Numbered from the stretch's first letter, positions 19,240 to 28,309 are shown. The stretch is DNA of 34,447 nt from Clostridia bacterium (GCA_017524725.1 JAFXUZ010000066.1:1-34447); one strand, 5' to 3'. Translations and numbers: made by a program. The notes: generated by a model not told the origin, from the sequence alone.

Positions 19240-20442
19240 TCACTCTCCGAAGGGACACAGAGACATGACCCTCTGCCAGCATTCCTCCGGCGTCATCCTG
19301 CCCGCGGCCACAGCCGGGATGCACTCCAGCAGCCAAACCTCCCTGGCGTCCCGGTTCATGGCGTCCTGCAGCGGCCCGATCAGACCCCTGCCCGCCAGCA
19401 TTTCCTCCGCCGACACGATCAGCTTCCCGTTCAGGCCCGAATAACCCAGCCTGCGAAGGCTGTCTTCCCGGGTCAGCATCCCCATCAGGAGCACCGCCGC
19501 GTCCCGCCGGTCGCTCCGCCAGGCCCTGCGGGTAAGATAAAACCCCATCGAAACGCCCCCGACGCAGTTTTCCGCCATTCCGTTCCCGTTGTGTTTTGGC
19601 ACCGGCAGCACCAGGGTGCTCTGCATGCTTTCCTTCGGAAGGGAGGATGCCAGCCAGCTGCCGTCGATCTGCATGGCGGCCTTCTTATCCCGGAACAGCG
19701 CCGTTGAAGAACTCTCGTCGGTGGCAAAGGCGTTGTCCTCAAACGCGCCTGTCTCCGCCAGCTCGCGGATCAGGGCCATGGCTTCGTACCAGGATCCGGG
19801 CACCTGCTCCAGCGTCCGGGGGCGGGCCTGAAGCTCCTCGGGCGAAGCACAGGACAAAAGGGCGAATTCCGCCAGGTAATGCGGGATATCCGACAGTGAA
19901 ACAGCGATCGGGACGACGCCCTTCTCGCGAAATGTGCGGATACAGGCGCAGAAACTGTCCCAGTCGGTGGGCAGTTCAACGCCGCACTCCTCAAACACAT
20001 CCGCATTCACAAACAGCCCCTCCCAGAAGGAGCGGACAGGCACCGCGTAAACTTTTCCGTCGCTTTCCCGCAGCGCGTCGTTTTCGGGCAGGTCCAGGCC
20101 GGGGTAAGCGGCGTTGATCTCCCCCACAGGCACCACCCTGGAAAGGATCGGAGCGGAATCGGCCCCGGCGGCAAAGAAAAACAGGATATCCGGCTCGCTG
20201 CCGGCAGCGAAATCCTGAAGCACGCCGGTCTTCCACGCTTCGTCGCTGACCGCGGAGGTATCCAGGACGGTATTTCCCGTTTCGGCCTCATAGGCTTTCA
20301 GGATATCCACATAGGCCTCCGCGGCGGCATCCGCCCCGGCAAAGGAGGAAACGGTTCGCAGCGTCACGCCCTCCCCGAAGGCAGCGGAAGCCCCCGCCAA
20401 CAGCAGTACAAGAGCCGTCATCAGGCATATCCATCGACACAT
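19240..20442 (-). CDS. Solute-binding protein between kinase and regulator, no permease partner
   Basis: 400 residues. An N-terminal hydrophobic stretch (MTALVLLLAGASAAFG, 8-23) is a Sec signal with a likely cut near AFG-EG; there is no Cys after the hydrophobic core, so no lipobox. The remainder follows family 1 extracellular sugar-binding proteins: LRTVSSFAG at the start, AAGSEPDILFFFAAGA, DGKVYAVPVRSFWEGLFVN, AMQIDGSW, and VGGVSMGFYLTR. It would bind a carbohydrate outside the cell. Its gene sits between the histidine kinase and the response regulator in the same direction, far from any permease of its own, so a sensing role is inferred. A second possibility is that it shares the CUT1 permeases on the divergent operon. 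The ribosome site GGGAG is 11 bases from the first ATG; ATG eight codons later is an alternative. Confidence 0.85.
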   Translation of the reverse strand: MCRWICLMTALVLLLAGASAAFGEGVTLRTVSSFAGADAAAEAYVDILKAYEAETGNTVLDTSAVSDEAWKTGVLQDFAAGSEPDILFFFAAGADSAPILSRVVPVGEINAAYPGLDLPENDALRESDGKVYAVPVRSFWEGLFVNADVFEECGVELPTDWDSFCACIRTFREKGVVPIAVSLSDIPHYLAEFALLSCASPEELQARPRTLEQVPGSWYEAMALIRELAETGAFEDNAFATDESSSTALFRDKKAAMQIDGSWLASSLPKESMQSTLVLPVPKHNGNGMAENCVGGVSMGFYLTRRAWRSDRRDAAVLLMGMLTREDSLRRLGYSGLNGKLIVSAEEMLAGRGLIGPLQDAMNRDAREVWLLECIPAVAAGRMTPEECWQRVMSLCPFGE

Positions 20443-20490
20443 GGCTTAAAGCACTCCCATAATAAATCAGGTCTGTCCCGGAAGAGTCAC

Positions 20491-20506
20491 CCGATCAAGC
20501 GATCGG
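20491..20506 (-). promoter_or_regulatory. Intercistronic hairpin before the orphan binding-protein gene
   Basis: CCGATC (20491-20496) and GATCGG (20501-20506) form a 6-bp stem with a 4-base loop in the 77-base gap between the kinase and the binding-protein gene. No T run follows, so it is more likely an mRNA-stability or partial-termination element than a full terminator. Confidence 0.4.
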
Positions 20507-20519
20507 AAGCGGCAGGCGA

Positions 20520-22229
20520 TCAGATCTGGCTGTGCGGCACGTCGATGCGCACCGCGGTGCGCATATCCCCGCCGCTTTCCACCCGGATCTCCGCCTTTCC
20601 GCCGTAAATCAGCTTCAGGCGGCTGGAAATATTGGCAAGGCCCAGGTGCGTGCCCGAATCCGTCTCGCCCCTGAGGGCCGCGTCGATCTTTTGCCGGTCC
20701 TCCGGAGTGATCCCCCGGCCGGTATTGACGATCTCCAGGCGCATGTATTCCCCGGCGTTCCGGCAGATGATGCTTATGATACCGCCGCCCGCCGGGGCTA
20801 TCCCGTGCTCCACCGCGTTTTCCAGGACCGGCTGCACCGTCAAAAGGGGCACGGGCCAGTCCATGGCCGATTCATCCAGGCTGCGCTCCACCTTCAGGTC
20901 CTCCCCAAAGCGCTGCTGGATGAAATAGATATAGGCGTCGGCCACCTTCATTTCCTCCCGAAGCGGAACGATGCGCCTGTCCTGCCGGGCCATACCGGCC
21001 CCAAGCAGGACGCTGAGGGACGATACCATGCCGGGGATCGTTTTGGAGCCTTCGATCCTTGACTGCCAGTTGATAGCCTCCAGGGCATTGTTGATAAAAT
21101 GCGGGTTGATACGGCTCTGCAGCGCCTGGATCTGGGCGTTTTTCAGTTCCAGTTCCTCCTTGTAGGTCCTGTCGATCAGTTCCTTGATATGCACGGACAT
21201 GCTGGAAAAAGCCACGCCCAGGTCGCCCAGTTCGTCCCCGCCGCGCATGGGCACCGTCACGCCCCATTCCCCGTTTTCTATCCTGCGCGAAGCCCCGGAC
21301 AGAAGGGAGATGGGCTTTACGATGCGCCTGCCCACATACCACGCCAGAAGGATCAGGACCGGTACAAGCAGCAGGTAAAGCCCCAGGGCCAGGTACTGGA
21401 ACTGGTAGATCTCCCTGTACTGCTGCGCCCTGGGTACTTTCAGCAGGAAGGACAGTCCGTGATCTTCCCCGGCTGAACGGCGGAAATACAGCACATCCCC
21501 GTCCTTTTCCGACATTCCCTCCGGATATGGTCCCTCGTCCCACACCCCGTCCAGGCGGATCAGGACCCGGCCCTCCCAGGTGTCCGCAAGGGCTTCCAGG
21601 GGCGACAGGAGCACGTCCCTCCGGACTCCCAGCACCAGCATGCCGTAACGCTCCATTTTCAGGTCCATCAGGTTCCTGACAAGATACAGTTTCTCCCCAG
21701 ATTCCAGAAAACGTGTCCCGGTATCCAGGCTCCCCCCCAGGGAAAGGGTCTCCTCCAGGGCTTTTTCCATGAACAGGATAGCCTCATTGTAGCCGGACCG
21801 GGTGTACATGAAAAGCTCGGGTTCGGCAGCCGGAAAATAGGCAGCGAAGGTAAAAAGCCCGTTGCGGCTGTATTTCCTGTCGATATAGCTTCGGGACAGG
21901 CGCAGGAATTCATCGTCGGTCATCCGGCCCGATACCCTGGAGGCGTAGGTGTCGGCAAGCTCGCCGTCATACACGGCCTCCCGGGACAGGGAGATAACGC
22001 TGTCGATATTCTGGCATGTAAGGTTCCACGCGTGCTCCGCATCCGCGGTCAGGGCGGATGCGGTCTGTTCCTTCAATCCCGGGATCAGGGTGCCCTGGAT
22101 GAATATGCTCAGCGCCAGCGAGGGGATCAGATAACAGGCCAGCAGGATAAGGATGATCTGGACTCGCAGGGACGCGAACACCCCCGTGATTCTTCCCGCG
22201 CGCCGCGGCCGAGGAGATCCCGTATCCAT
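20520..22229 (-). CDS. Sensor histidine kinase, LytS/YesM type
   Basis: 569 residues from the ATG at 22229, preceded by AAAGGAG at 8 bases; an upstream in-frame ATG lies inside the mutase gene. Two membrane helices (about 23-45 and 277-300) enclose an extracellular sensor of about 230 residues. A HAMP domain follows (300-353, RRIVKPISLL), then the His-kinase domain with the H-box RINPHFINNALEAINWQ (373-389, His377), where NPHFLYN is more usual, and a HATPase with the N-box ENAVEHG (470-476) and G-box GTHLGLANI (526-534). It signals to the AraC-type regulator two genes downstream. The start lies 53 bases after the mutase stop, so it belongs to the GH94 operon. The binding protein between kinase and regulator suggests protein-mediated ligand sensing. 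Confidence 0.93.
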   Translation of the reverse strand: MDTGSPRPRRAGRITGVFASLRVQIILILLACYLIPSLALSIFIQGTLIPGLKEQTASALTADAEHAWNLTCQNIDSVISLSREAVYDGELADTYASRVSGRMTDDEFLRLSRSYIDRKYSRNGLFTFAAYFPAAEPELFMYTRSGYNEAILFMEKALEETLSLGGSLDTGTRFLESGEKLYLVRNLMDLKMERYGMLVLGVRRDVLLSPLEALADTWEGRVLIRLDGVWDEGPYPEGMSEKDGDVLYFRRSAGEDHGLSFLLKVPRAQQYREIYQFQYLALGLYLLLVPVLILLAWYVGRRIVKPISLLSGASRRIENGEWGVTVPMRGGDELGDLGVAFSSMSVHIKELIDRTYKEELELKNAQIQALQSRINPHFINNALEAINWQSRIEGSKTIPGMVSSLSVLLGAGMARQDRRIVPLREEMKVADAYIYFIQQRFGEDLKVERSLDESAMDWPVPLLTVQPVLENAVEHGIAPAGGGIISIICRNAGEYMRLEIVNTGRGITPEDRQKIDAALRGETDSGTHLGLANISSRLKLIYGGKAEIRVESGGDMRTAVRIDVPHSQI

Positions 22230-22282
22230 TGCCCCTTCTCCTTTCAGCGGTTTTTTACACCGGGCAGATAAGAGGGATAATA

Positions 22283-23704
22283 TCAGGCGTCGAAGGGCAG
22301 GCCCGCGAAGTCTGCCATCATGCCCACCAGTGTTTTGGCGTGATGGATGGTATCGTCCTCGGCAAAAATGCGTACCCGCGGCTCGGTCCCTGAAAAGCGG
22401 ATGATGACCCATGCCCTGTCAAAATAGACCTTGCACCCGTCGGCATAGTTGACACGCTTTACCGGGTAGCGGAACTCGGGCAGTTTTTTGTCGTCAAAGA
22501 TCATCCGGCGGATGCGGTCCCGGTCTTCCGGGGTGAGTGCCCAGTCGAATTCGGCGGTATGCATTTCCCCATAGGTGTCGTACAGGTCCCGGATCAGTTC
22601 GCCGATGGACTTGCCGGTGACCGACAGCATTTCCACAAAAAGGCTGGCGGCGTACAGCCCGTCCTTGCCCCGGATATGCCCGCGTACCGTCAGTCCGCCC
22701 GACGATTCACCCCCGATCAGGGCGTCGCAGCTCTCCATAGCCGAGGAAATGTGCTTGAATCCCACCGGCACCTCCAGGCATTCCTGCCCGAAAGACGCGG
22801 CGATCCGGTCCAATATATGGGTGGTGGCAATGTTGCGCACCGCCGGTCCCCGCCACCCCTTGTATTCAAGGAGATAGCGGTACAGAAGGGCCAGGATCTC
22901 GTTGGGCGACACGTATTCTCCCTTCTCATCGATGATGCCCAGCCTGTCGGCGTCGCCGTCGGTGGCAATGCCCACGTTGGCTTTATGCTCCAGGACGGCC
23001 TGCCTCAGGTCCGTCAGGGTATCGGGTGTCGGGGCGGGCAGGTGGCGGCCGAAGAAAGCGTCATGCCTGTCGTTGATCACGTCCACGTCACAGCGGCATG
23101 TGTACAGGATGGTGGCAAGCCCGTTGAGTCCGGTGCCGAACATCGGGTCCAATACCACCCGCAGCCGGCGCCTGCGCACGGCGTCGGTATCGATGCGGGC
23201 CAGGATGGAATCCAGGTAATCGTCCCGCGGATCGATAAAGCAGATCCCGCCATCCTTCAGCGCCCGGTCGAAGTCCTTATCCCGGATACCCTCCTCGTCC
23301 AGGGCGTTGGCCTCGTCCTGGATGGGGGCGGTCACGGCCTCGGACGCGTCCCGGCCGCCCCGGGTAAATATCTTGATGCCGTTGTAGACGGCAGGGTTGT
23401 GGCTGGCCGTCACCATGGCTCCATAGCTGAGGCCCATGGACTTGACGGCAAACATGATCTGGGGCGTGGGACAGTTGAGGTTGACGAAATGCACCCTGAC
23501 CCCTTCCCCGGTCAGCACCTCTGCGAACCAGATGCACGCCTCCCGGCTCAAAAAGCGCCGGTCGTATCCCAGGACGATGCCCTTCTGTGCGCAGCCCTCC
23601 CTGATCATCCTGCGGGCCAGGGCCGCGGCGAGCCGCCGGATGGAAGCGCGGGTAAATTCATCGCCGATGACGGCACGCCAGCCGCCCGTTCCGAATCTGA
23701 TCAT
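22283..23704 (-). CDS. Phosphoglucomutase/phosphomannomutase family protein
   Basis: 473 residues; GGAGG with an 8-base spacer precedes the ATG, and this site overlaps the stop region of the GH94 gene 3 bases away, so translation is coupled. It is an alpha-D-phosphohexomutase: catalytic loop TASHNP with phosphoserine Ser101 (99-104), metal loop DGDADR (249-254), sugar loop GGESSGG (331-337) and phosphate loop RFSGTEPRVR near the C-terminus. It interconverts hexose 1-phosphate and 6-phosphate in the cytoplasm. Placed directly after a phosphorylase, its obvious role is to feed released glucose 1-phosphate into glycolysis. Length is typical of the 450-480-residue bacterial group. Confidence 0.93.
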   Translation of the reverse strand: MIRFGTGGWRAVIGDEFTRASIRRLAAALARRMIREGCAQKGIVLGYDRRFLSREACIWFAEVLTGEGVRVHFVNLNCPTPQIMFAVKSMGLSYGAMVTASHNPAVYNGIKIFTRGGRDASEAVTAPIQDEANALDEEGIRDKDFDRALKDGGICFIDPRDDYLDSILARIDTDAVRRRRLRVVLDPMFGTGLNGLATILYTCRCDVDVINDRHDAFFGRHLPAPTPDTLTDLRQAVLEHKANVGIATDGDADRLGIIDEKGEYVSPNEILALLYRYLLEYKGWRGPAVRNIATTHILDRIAASFGQECLEVPVGFKHISSAMESCDALIGGESSGGLTVRGHIRGKDGLYAASLFVEMLSVTGKSIGELIRDLYDTYGEMHTAEFDWALTPEDRDRIRRMIFDDKKLPEFRYPVKRVNYADGCKVYFDRAWVIIRFSGTEPRVRIFAEDDTIHHAKTLVGMMADFAGLPFDA

Positions 23705-23707
23705 TTT

Positions 23708-26116
23708 TCAGTCCTCCTCCCCTTTTCCCATCAGGATATCCACCGAATGCACGCCGCCGTCGAAGACAGGGATGGATTCCGTTTCATAACCGTCCACCGT
23801 AATGCGCCTGACGCCCTTTTCCACATGGTCCGGATTATGGACGGCAATACGGTATTCCGCACCGCGCCAGCGGCGGCTGACTTCAAAGCCTTCCCATTCC
23901 GCCGGAATGCAGGGATCAACGATCAGGCGGTCAAATCCCGGCCTCACGCCCAGCATGTACCTGGTGGCGGCGAAATACGCCCATCCCGAAGAACCGGTCA
24001 TAAAGGGATGCCTCGCCCGGCCGTGGGCGGTATGGTCCCGTCCCATGATGAACTGACAGTAGGAATAGGGCTCCGCCCGGCGGATCTCCATGATGTCGTT
24101 CTGGTTCTCCGGAAGCAGGGCGTCATAGAATTTCATGGCGCGTCCGCCCCGGCCGAGCATACACTCGGCGACCCACGCCCAGGGGTTCGGATGGCTGAAG
24201 ATGGCGCCGTTTTCCTTCACGCCGGGATACACCCGGGACACAAAGCCGATGCCGTCGTCCACTTTGGTGAAGGCCGGGGCATTGAGCATCAAGCCGTAGG
24301 GTGTATACAGGTACTCATCCACCGCATCCATGCATTTCAGGCTCTGCTCCCTTTCGGACGCCCCGGAAATGACGGCCCAGGTGTTGCTTTCCATGTGCAC
24401 TTTGCCTTCTTCCGCCGCCGCCGTCCCGATGGCCCGGCCGTCCGCGGTATAACCCCGCCGCCACCAGGCCCCATCCCACAATTCCCTGCGGCAGGCTTTG
24501 GTCATGCCGTCCATTTTGGCGGAGTATTCCTTCACGTCTTCTGCCCTGCCCAGGTAGCCGGCTGCGTCAAGGAAATGGCCCGTGGCCCACACCAGCAGGA
24601 AGGCCACCATCGCGCTTTCTCCGCCGCCCAGGTTGAGGCAGTCGTTCCAGTCCGCCCGCAGACCTTTGGTGATCCCGTGAGCCCCCACCTGTGAATAGGA
24701 GAAATCCAGGGCGCGCTTCATATGGTCCCACACGGTAGCTTCCCCGCCGTCCGCAAAGGGGATGACCTCGTCGAAGAAGGCAATGTCGCCGCTTTCCCTG
24801 ACGTTTTCGATGATGGCGGGGATCAGCCACAGCGCGTCGTCGGCGCAGGTATCCTTCAGCCCGTGGATCATGTCCTTTTTGTCCGGCACCGGCACCACCG
24901 TGGGGGACGTAAAGCCATCGTCCCGTTTGGGCGCGAACCATGCCGGGTCAAACAGGTGCAGCCCGTAACCCATGCTGACCTGCCCGTTCAGCAGCTGCCT
25001 CAGCCGCGTCAGGCACATATCCTTTTCCGCATGGGGAATGCACATGGCGTCCTGGGCGGTATCCCGGTAACCCAGGCCTGTCCGCCCGCCCACCTCGATA
25101 AAGGAAGAAAAACGGGAAAACAGTACGTTGATCTCGCTCTGATACAGATTCCAGATATTCAGGGACCGGTCCATGTTTTGGTGGGGCGTTTTAACCTGCA
25201 GGGCAGAAAGCTTCCCGTCCCAGTATTTTCTCAGTTCCTCTAAAGCGCGGTCAGCCTCCGCGCTCCCGTAGCGGCGGCGCGCTTTGGCGGCAGCCTTTTC
25301 ATCCCCGGTACCCAGGTAGAACAGCAGCCTTTTTTCTTCCCCCGCCTCCAGGGTAACGGTTTTCAGAAGAGCGCCGCAGGGATTGCCTCCAAGCTCCGTG
25401 GATCCGGAAAGCGCGGGGGCTGCAAGGCCCGCGGGGTCCCGCTCGGTATGGTAGGCCCCGGTAAAGCACTCCCTGACGCCGTCATAGCTGTCCGGCATGA
25501 AATCTCCCGCAAAAAACTGCCAGCTGTCCTTTTCATAATGAAGCTCGCACAACACGGCCCCATCCCGGAAGTGGGAACCCGCCGCGTACAGGCTCATCTG
25601 GAAATTCTGGTTGTCCATGTCGATATGATGGAAGGAAAATTCCACATACCCGCACACGCTGAGGGTCCGTTTTTCCGCCGACGTGTTTTTGATCCTCACG
25701 TCGAAGATCTCCACCGGATCCTCGTTTCCCTCTTCCCGGGGAATGAACAGCGTCTGGGAAGCCCTGATCCCTTTGTACTCGCACTGATAAACATTGTAGC
25801 TCATGCCGATCCGGCAGGTATATTTCGCCTCCTCCGGCGGTTTGCCCACGGGCTGCCAGCTGACGGACCAGTAGTCCCCGTCCGTTTCATCCCTGATATA
25901 AACGTAATGCCCCGGCCAGTCCATCGGAACGCCGTTGGGGCGGAAACGGGTGATGCGGTGGTATTGGGGTGAATCCAGCCAGCAGTAGCCCCCCGCATTG
26001 TGGCTCAGCACCGCACCCATGCGTTGGGTCCCAAGGTAATTGGTAAAGGAAACGGGCACGTCCACACGGTCGACCACATATTCCCGCGCCTTGTCGTCAA
26101 AATATCCGTATCTCAT
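23708..26116 (-). CDS. GH94 disaccharide phosphorylase (cellobiose/chitobiose phosphorylase type)
   Basis: 802 residues from the ATG at 26116, 8 bases after GGAGG; the TTG one codon upstream is not needed. It cleaves a beta-glycosidic disaccharide with inorganic phosphate, giving alpha-hexose 1-phosphate and a free sugar. Seen: N-terminal RYGYFDDKAREYVV (2-15), beta-sandwich with AGGYCWLDSP (41-50), sugar-site residues in GYRDTAQD (349-356), the general acid Asp492 in ADWNDC (488-493), and GAIFSHPNPWAW in the phosphate-site region. The length matches cellobiose and N,N'-diacetylchitobiose phosphorylases (about 800), not the 1,000-residue cellodextrin enzymes. No signal peptide; cytoplasmic. 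It opens the five-gene operon, is translationally coupled to the mutase, and is divergent from a CUT1 transporter. The exact sugar is open. Confidence 0.92.
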   Translation of the reverse strand: MRYGYFDDKAREYVVDRVDVPVSFTNYLGTQRMGAVLSHNAGGYCWLDSPQYHRITRFRPNGVPMDWPGHYVYIRDETDGDYWSVSWQPVGKPPEEAKYTCRIGMSYNVYQCEYKGIRASQTLFIPREEGNEDPVEIFDVRIKNTSAEKRTLSVCGYVEFSFHHIDMDNQNFQMSLYAAGSHFRDGAVLCELHYEKDSWQFFAGDFMPDSYDGVRECFTGAYHTERDPAGLAAPALSGSTELGGNPCGALLKTVTLEAGEEKRLLFYLGTGDEKAAAKARRRYGSAEADRALEELRKYWDGKLSALQVKTPHQNMDRSLNIWNLYQSEINVLFSRFSSFIEVGGRTGLGYRDTAQDAMCIPHAEKDMCLTRLRQLLNGQVSMGYGLHLFDPAWFAPKRDDGFTSPTVVPVPDKKDMIHGLKDTCADDALWLIPAIIENVRESGDIAFFDEVIPFADGGEATVWDHMKRALDFSYSQVGAHGITKGLRADWNDCLNLGGGESAMVAFLLVWATGHFLDAAGYLGRAEDVKEYSAKMDGMTKACRRELWDGAWWRRGYTADGRAIGTAAAEEGKVHMESNTWAVISGASEREQSLKCMDAVDEYLYTPYGLMLNAPAFTKVDDGIGFVSRVYPGVKENGAIFSHPNPWAWVAECMLGRGGRAMKFYDALLPENQNDIMEIRRAEPYSYCQFIMGRDHTAHGRARHPFMTGSSGWAYFAATRYMLGVRPGFDRLIVDPCIPAEWEGFEVSRRWRGAEYRIAVHNPDHVEKGVRRITVDGYETESIPVFDGGVHSVDILMGKGEED

Positions 26117-26144
26117 CAAAAGCCCCTCCGCTTCCTATAATCTT

Positions 26145-26173
26145 ATTATAAGCATACCAGAGGTTCATCTCAA
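26145..26173 (-). promoter_or_regulatory. Sigma-A promoter of the GH94 operon
   Basis: Minus strand TTGAGA (26173-26168), 17-base spacer, TATAAT (26150-26145), about 30 bases before the GH94 start codon. A palindrome sits directly upstream at 26181-26204. Confidence 0.85.
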
Positions 26174-26180
26174 GCAAAAT

Positions 26181-26204
26181 AGACAAATATGTGATTTATT
26201 GTCT
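26181..26204. promoter_or_regulatory. Candidate operator palindrome in the divergent control region
   Basis: AGACAA (26181-26186) and TTGTCT (26199-26204) form an inverted repeat; allowing one extra A the arms extend to AGACAAATA and TATTGTCT. Its edge lies 8 bases upstream of the GH94 -35 box, a usual place for an activator site. The rest of the 300-base intergenic region (26205-26377) shows no gene. Which protein binds is unknown; the AraC-type regulator of the same operon is the first candidate, although such regulators more often use direct repeats. Confidence 0.45.
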
Positions 26205-26377
26205 GTCTTTGGCGTCCTGTGGCGCATGCCGCGGCCGGTATCCGCATTTTCGGGGGCCCGGTGATCCAATGAGGCCGATTCCGGGGGCGGTTCCGTCCCC
26301 TGCCTTTACAGGCGCAATATCGCAAGCGCAGACAACAAACAGCAACCAGGAACGATGCATTTCCCATGTACAAAAGT

Positions 26378-26388
26378 TATAATATAAT
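26378..26388 (+). promoter_or_regulatory. Candidate -10 region of the transporter operon
   Basis: Two overlapping TATAAT hexamers (26378-26383 and 26383-26388) lie 30-40 bases before the permease start codon. The matching -35 positions read ATGCAT or TTTCCC, which are poor, as expected of a promoter that depends on an activator. Confidence 0.5.
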
Positions 26389-26416
26389 CACCAAATCGGA
26401 AGGGTGGTCGATCATA

Positions 26417-27358
26417 ATGAAACGCGGAGCCGGGATCTCGGGCGGTGCCAAGAAGACTTTCTGGCTCACCACCATGATGCTGCCGGCGACGGTCTGGCTT
26501 CTTCTTATCCGTTACCTGCCCATGTTCGGCATCGTGATGTCTTTCCTGGATTACCGCCTGCCCACCCGCAAGATGCCCTTCCCCGTCAACCTTCTGCACA
26601 GTCCGTGGGTCGGCTTAAAGAATTTCAGCTTCCTTTTTACCGGCGAAAGCCTGAACATGATCCGCAACACCCTGGGCTACAACGCCCTGTGGATCGTCCT
26701 GGGGCTGGTGATCTCGGTCACCTTCGCCATCATGATGAGCGAGATCACCCGCAAATTCATGGCAAAAACCTACCAGACGATGATGTTCTTCCCCTATTTC
26801 CTCTCCTGGGTGGTTGTCGCCTACTTCCTTTTCGCTTTCCTTGATCCCACCAACGGCATGATCGTCCGGGCCCAGAAATCCGCCGGCGGCACCGTCATCG
26901 ACTGGTACAACACGCCTGCCTGGTGGCCTTTCATCTTAACCGTATGCTCCATCTGGAAGAACACCGGCTACTCCACCGTATTGTACCTTTCCGCCATCAC
27001 CGGCATCGACCATAGCCAGTATGAGGCCGCCGCGGTGGACGGGGCTACCAAATGGCAGCAGACTTTGCACGTAACGCTGCCCCACCTGAAGCCCATGATC
27101 GTGATCCTTCTGATCATGAACGTCGGCAAGATCTTCAACGCCGATTTCGGCCTGTTCTGGTCGGTACCGATGAATTCCGCGCCATTGTACCCGGTGACCC
27201 AGGTGGTGGACACTTATGTTTACCGTGCCTATACCTCCACCGGCAATGTGGGCATGAGCACCGCGGCGGGCTTTTTGCAGAACCTGGTAGGCTTTATCTG
27301 CATCATGGCCGCAAACAGCATCGTCCGCAAACTGGACCCGGACAGCAGCCTGTTCTGA
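26417..27358 (+). CDS. CUT1-type sugar ABC transporter permease (LplB-like)
   Basis: 313 residues from the ATG at 26417, chosen because MKRGAG begins the cytoplasmic lead before the first membrane helix and GGGTGG lies 9 bases upstream; an ATG 17 codons earlier overlaps the promoter. Six hydrophobic helices can be followed. The EAA loop EAAAVDGATKWQQTLHVTLP contacts the ATPase. The N-terminal WLLLIRYLPMFGIVMSFLDYR is typical of LplB/YtcP-like permeases for oligosaccharides. No ATPase gene is nearby; in Firmicutes a shared MsmX-type ATPase usually serves such permeases. First gene of the transporter operon, divergent from GH94. Confidence 0.92.
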   Translation: MKRGAGISGGAKKTFWLTTMMLPATVWLLLIRYLPMFGIVMSFLDYRLPTRKMPFPVNLLHSPWVGLKNFSFLFTGESLNMIRNTLGYNALWIVLGLVISVTFAIMMSEITRKFMAKTYQTMMFFPYFLSWVVVAYFLFAFLDPTNGMIVRAQKSAGGTVIDWYNTPAWWPFILTVCSIWKNTGYSTVLYLSAITGIDHSQYEAAAVDGATKWQQTLHVTLPHLKPMIVILLIMNVGKIFNADFGLFWSVPMNSAPLYPVTQVVDTYVYRAYTSTGNVGMSTAAGFLQNLVGFICIMAANSIVRKLDPDSSLF

Positions 27359-27374
27359 GAGGGGAGGAAAAACA

Positions 27375-28304
27375 ATGACTGCCGTTTCAAAACGCATGGC
27401 TCATTCCTTCCGGCTCAATCAGGTCAGCCGGAAAGCGGAGGCTGCCTTCCACCTGGTGCTTGGACTGTTTTCCCTGGCCTGCATCGTGCCGTTCCTCTTC
27501 GTCATCATCATATCTTTTTCATCTGAGGAAAGCATCCGCCGCATCGGCTATTCCTTTGTGCCGGCAGCCTGGTCCACGGACGCCTACCGTCAGGTGCTGT
27601 CCCTGGGCGACGCCCTGTGGCGCAGCTACTTCAATTCGTTCTTCATCACCATCGTGGGCACCCTGGTCAGCGTGACGATGTGCGTCATGTATGCCTACCC
27701 GCTCTTCCGCAGGGATTACCGCTTCCGTTCTTTCTTCAGCTTCCTTTCCTTCTTCACCATGATCTTCGGCGGCGGCCTGATCCCCACATACATCGTGTGC
27801 AAGAACCTCCTGCACATGAGCAACAACTACTACGCCCTGATCGTACCCATGCTGGTGAGCCCCTTCAATATCATCATCATGCGCACTTTCTTCCAGACCT
27901 CCGTTCCCTTCGACCTGATCGAGGCCGCCACCATCGACGGCAGCGGAGAATACTCCACTCTGATCCGCATCATCCTGCCCATCGTCAAGCCGGGCATCGC
28001 CACCGTTTCCCTTTTGACCGCCCTGGCTTACTGGAACGAATGGTTCCTCTGTCTCCTGTACGTGACCAAACGGGAATTGTACCCGCTGCAGTACCTCCTG
28101 ATGGAAATGCAGCGCAACGCGGAATTCCTGGCACGCAACTCCAGCATGATCGGCGCGGCCGGCGCGGACGCCATCCGCAACCTGCCCAGCCAGACCATGC
28201 GCATGGCGGTGGTAGTGTTCATCGTCCTGCCCATCGCCTGCGCCTATCCCTTCTTCCAGCGTTATGTGGTGGCCGGATTGACCATCGGTTCGGTGAAGGG
28301 TTGA
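27375..28304 (+). CDS. CUT1-type sugar ABC transporter permease (LplC-like)
   Basis: 309 residues; GGGGAGG lies 7 bases before the ATG, 16 bases after the first permease gene. Six membrane segments, the first at about 29-50 (LGLFSLACIVPFLFVIIISF), and the EAA loop IEAATIDGSGEYSTLIRIILP. It ends in the typical PFFQRYVVAGLTIGSVKG. It would form the heterodimeric channel with the preceding permease and receive sugar from the binding protein encoded next. Confidence 0.93.
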   Translation: MTAVSKRMAHSFRLNQVSRKAEAAFHLVLGLFSLACIVPFLFVIIISFSSEESIRRIGYSFVPAAWSTDAYRQVLSLGDALWRSYFNSFFITIVGTLVSVTMCVMYAYPLFRRDYRFRSFFSFLSFFTMIFGGGLIPTYIVCKNLLHMSNNYYALIVPMLVSPFNIIIMRTFFQTSVPFDLIEAATIDGSGEYSTLIRIILPIVKPGIATVSLLTALAYWNEWFLCLLYVTKRELYPLQYLLMEMQRNAEFLARNSSMIGAAGADAIRNLPSQTMRMAVVVFIVLPIACAYPFFQRYVVAGLTIGSVKG

Positions 28305-28309
28305 CCCTG

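Noticed and set aside
22559..24694. 711-codon open frame crossing the mutase and GH94 genes on the plus strand
   Set aside because: It spans two genes of the other strand, has no ribosome site and no family resemblance.
26117..26119. TTG as start codon of the GH94 gene
   Set aside because: The following ATG has the correct 8-base spacing to GGAGG and matches the family N-terminus.
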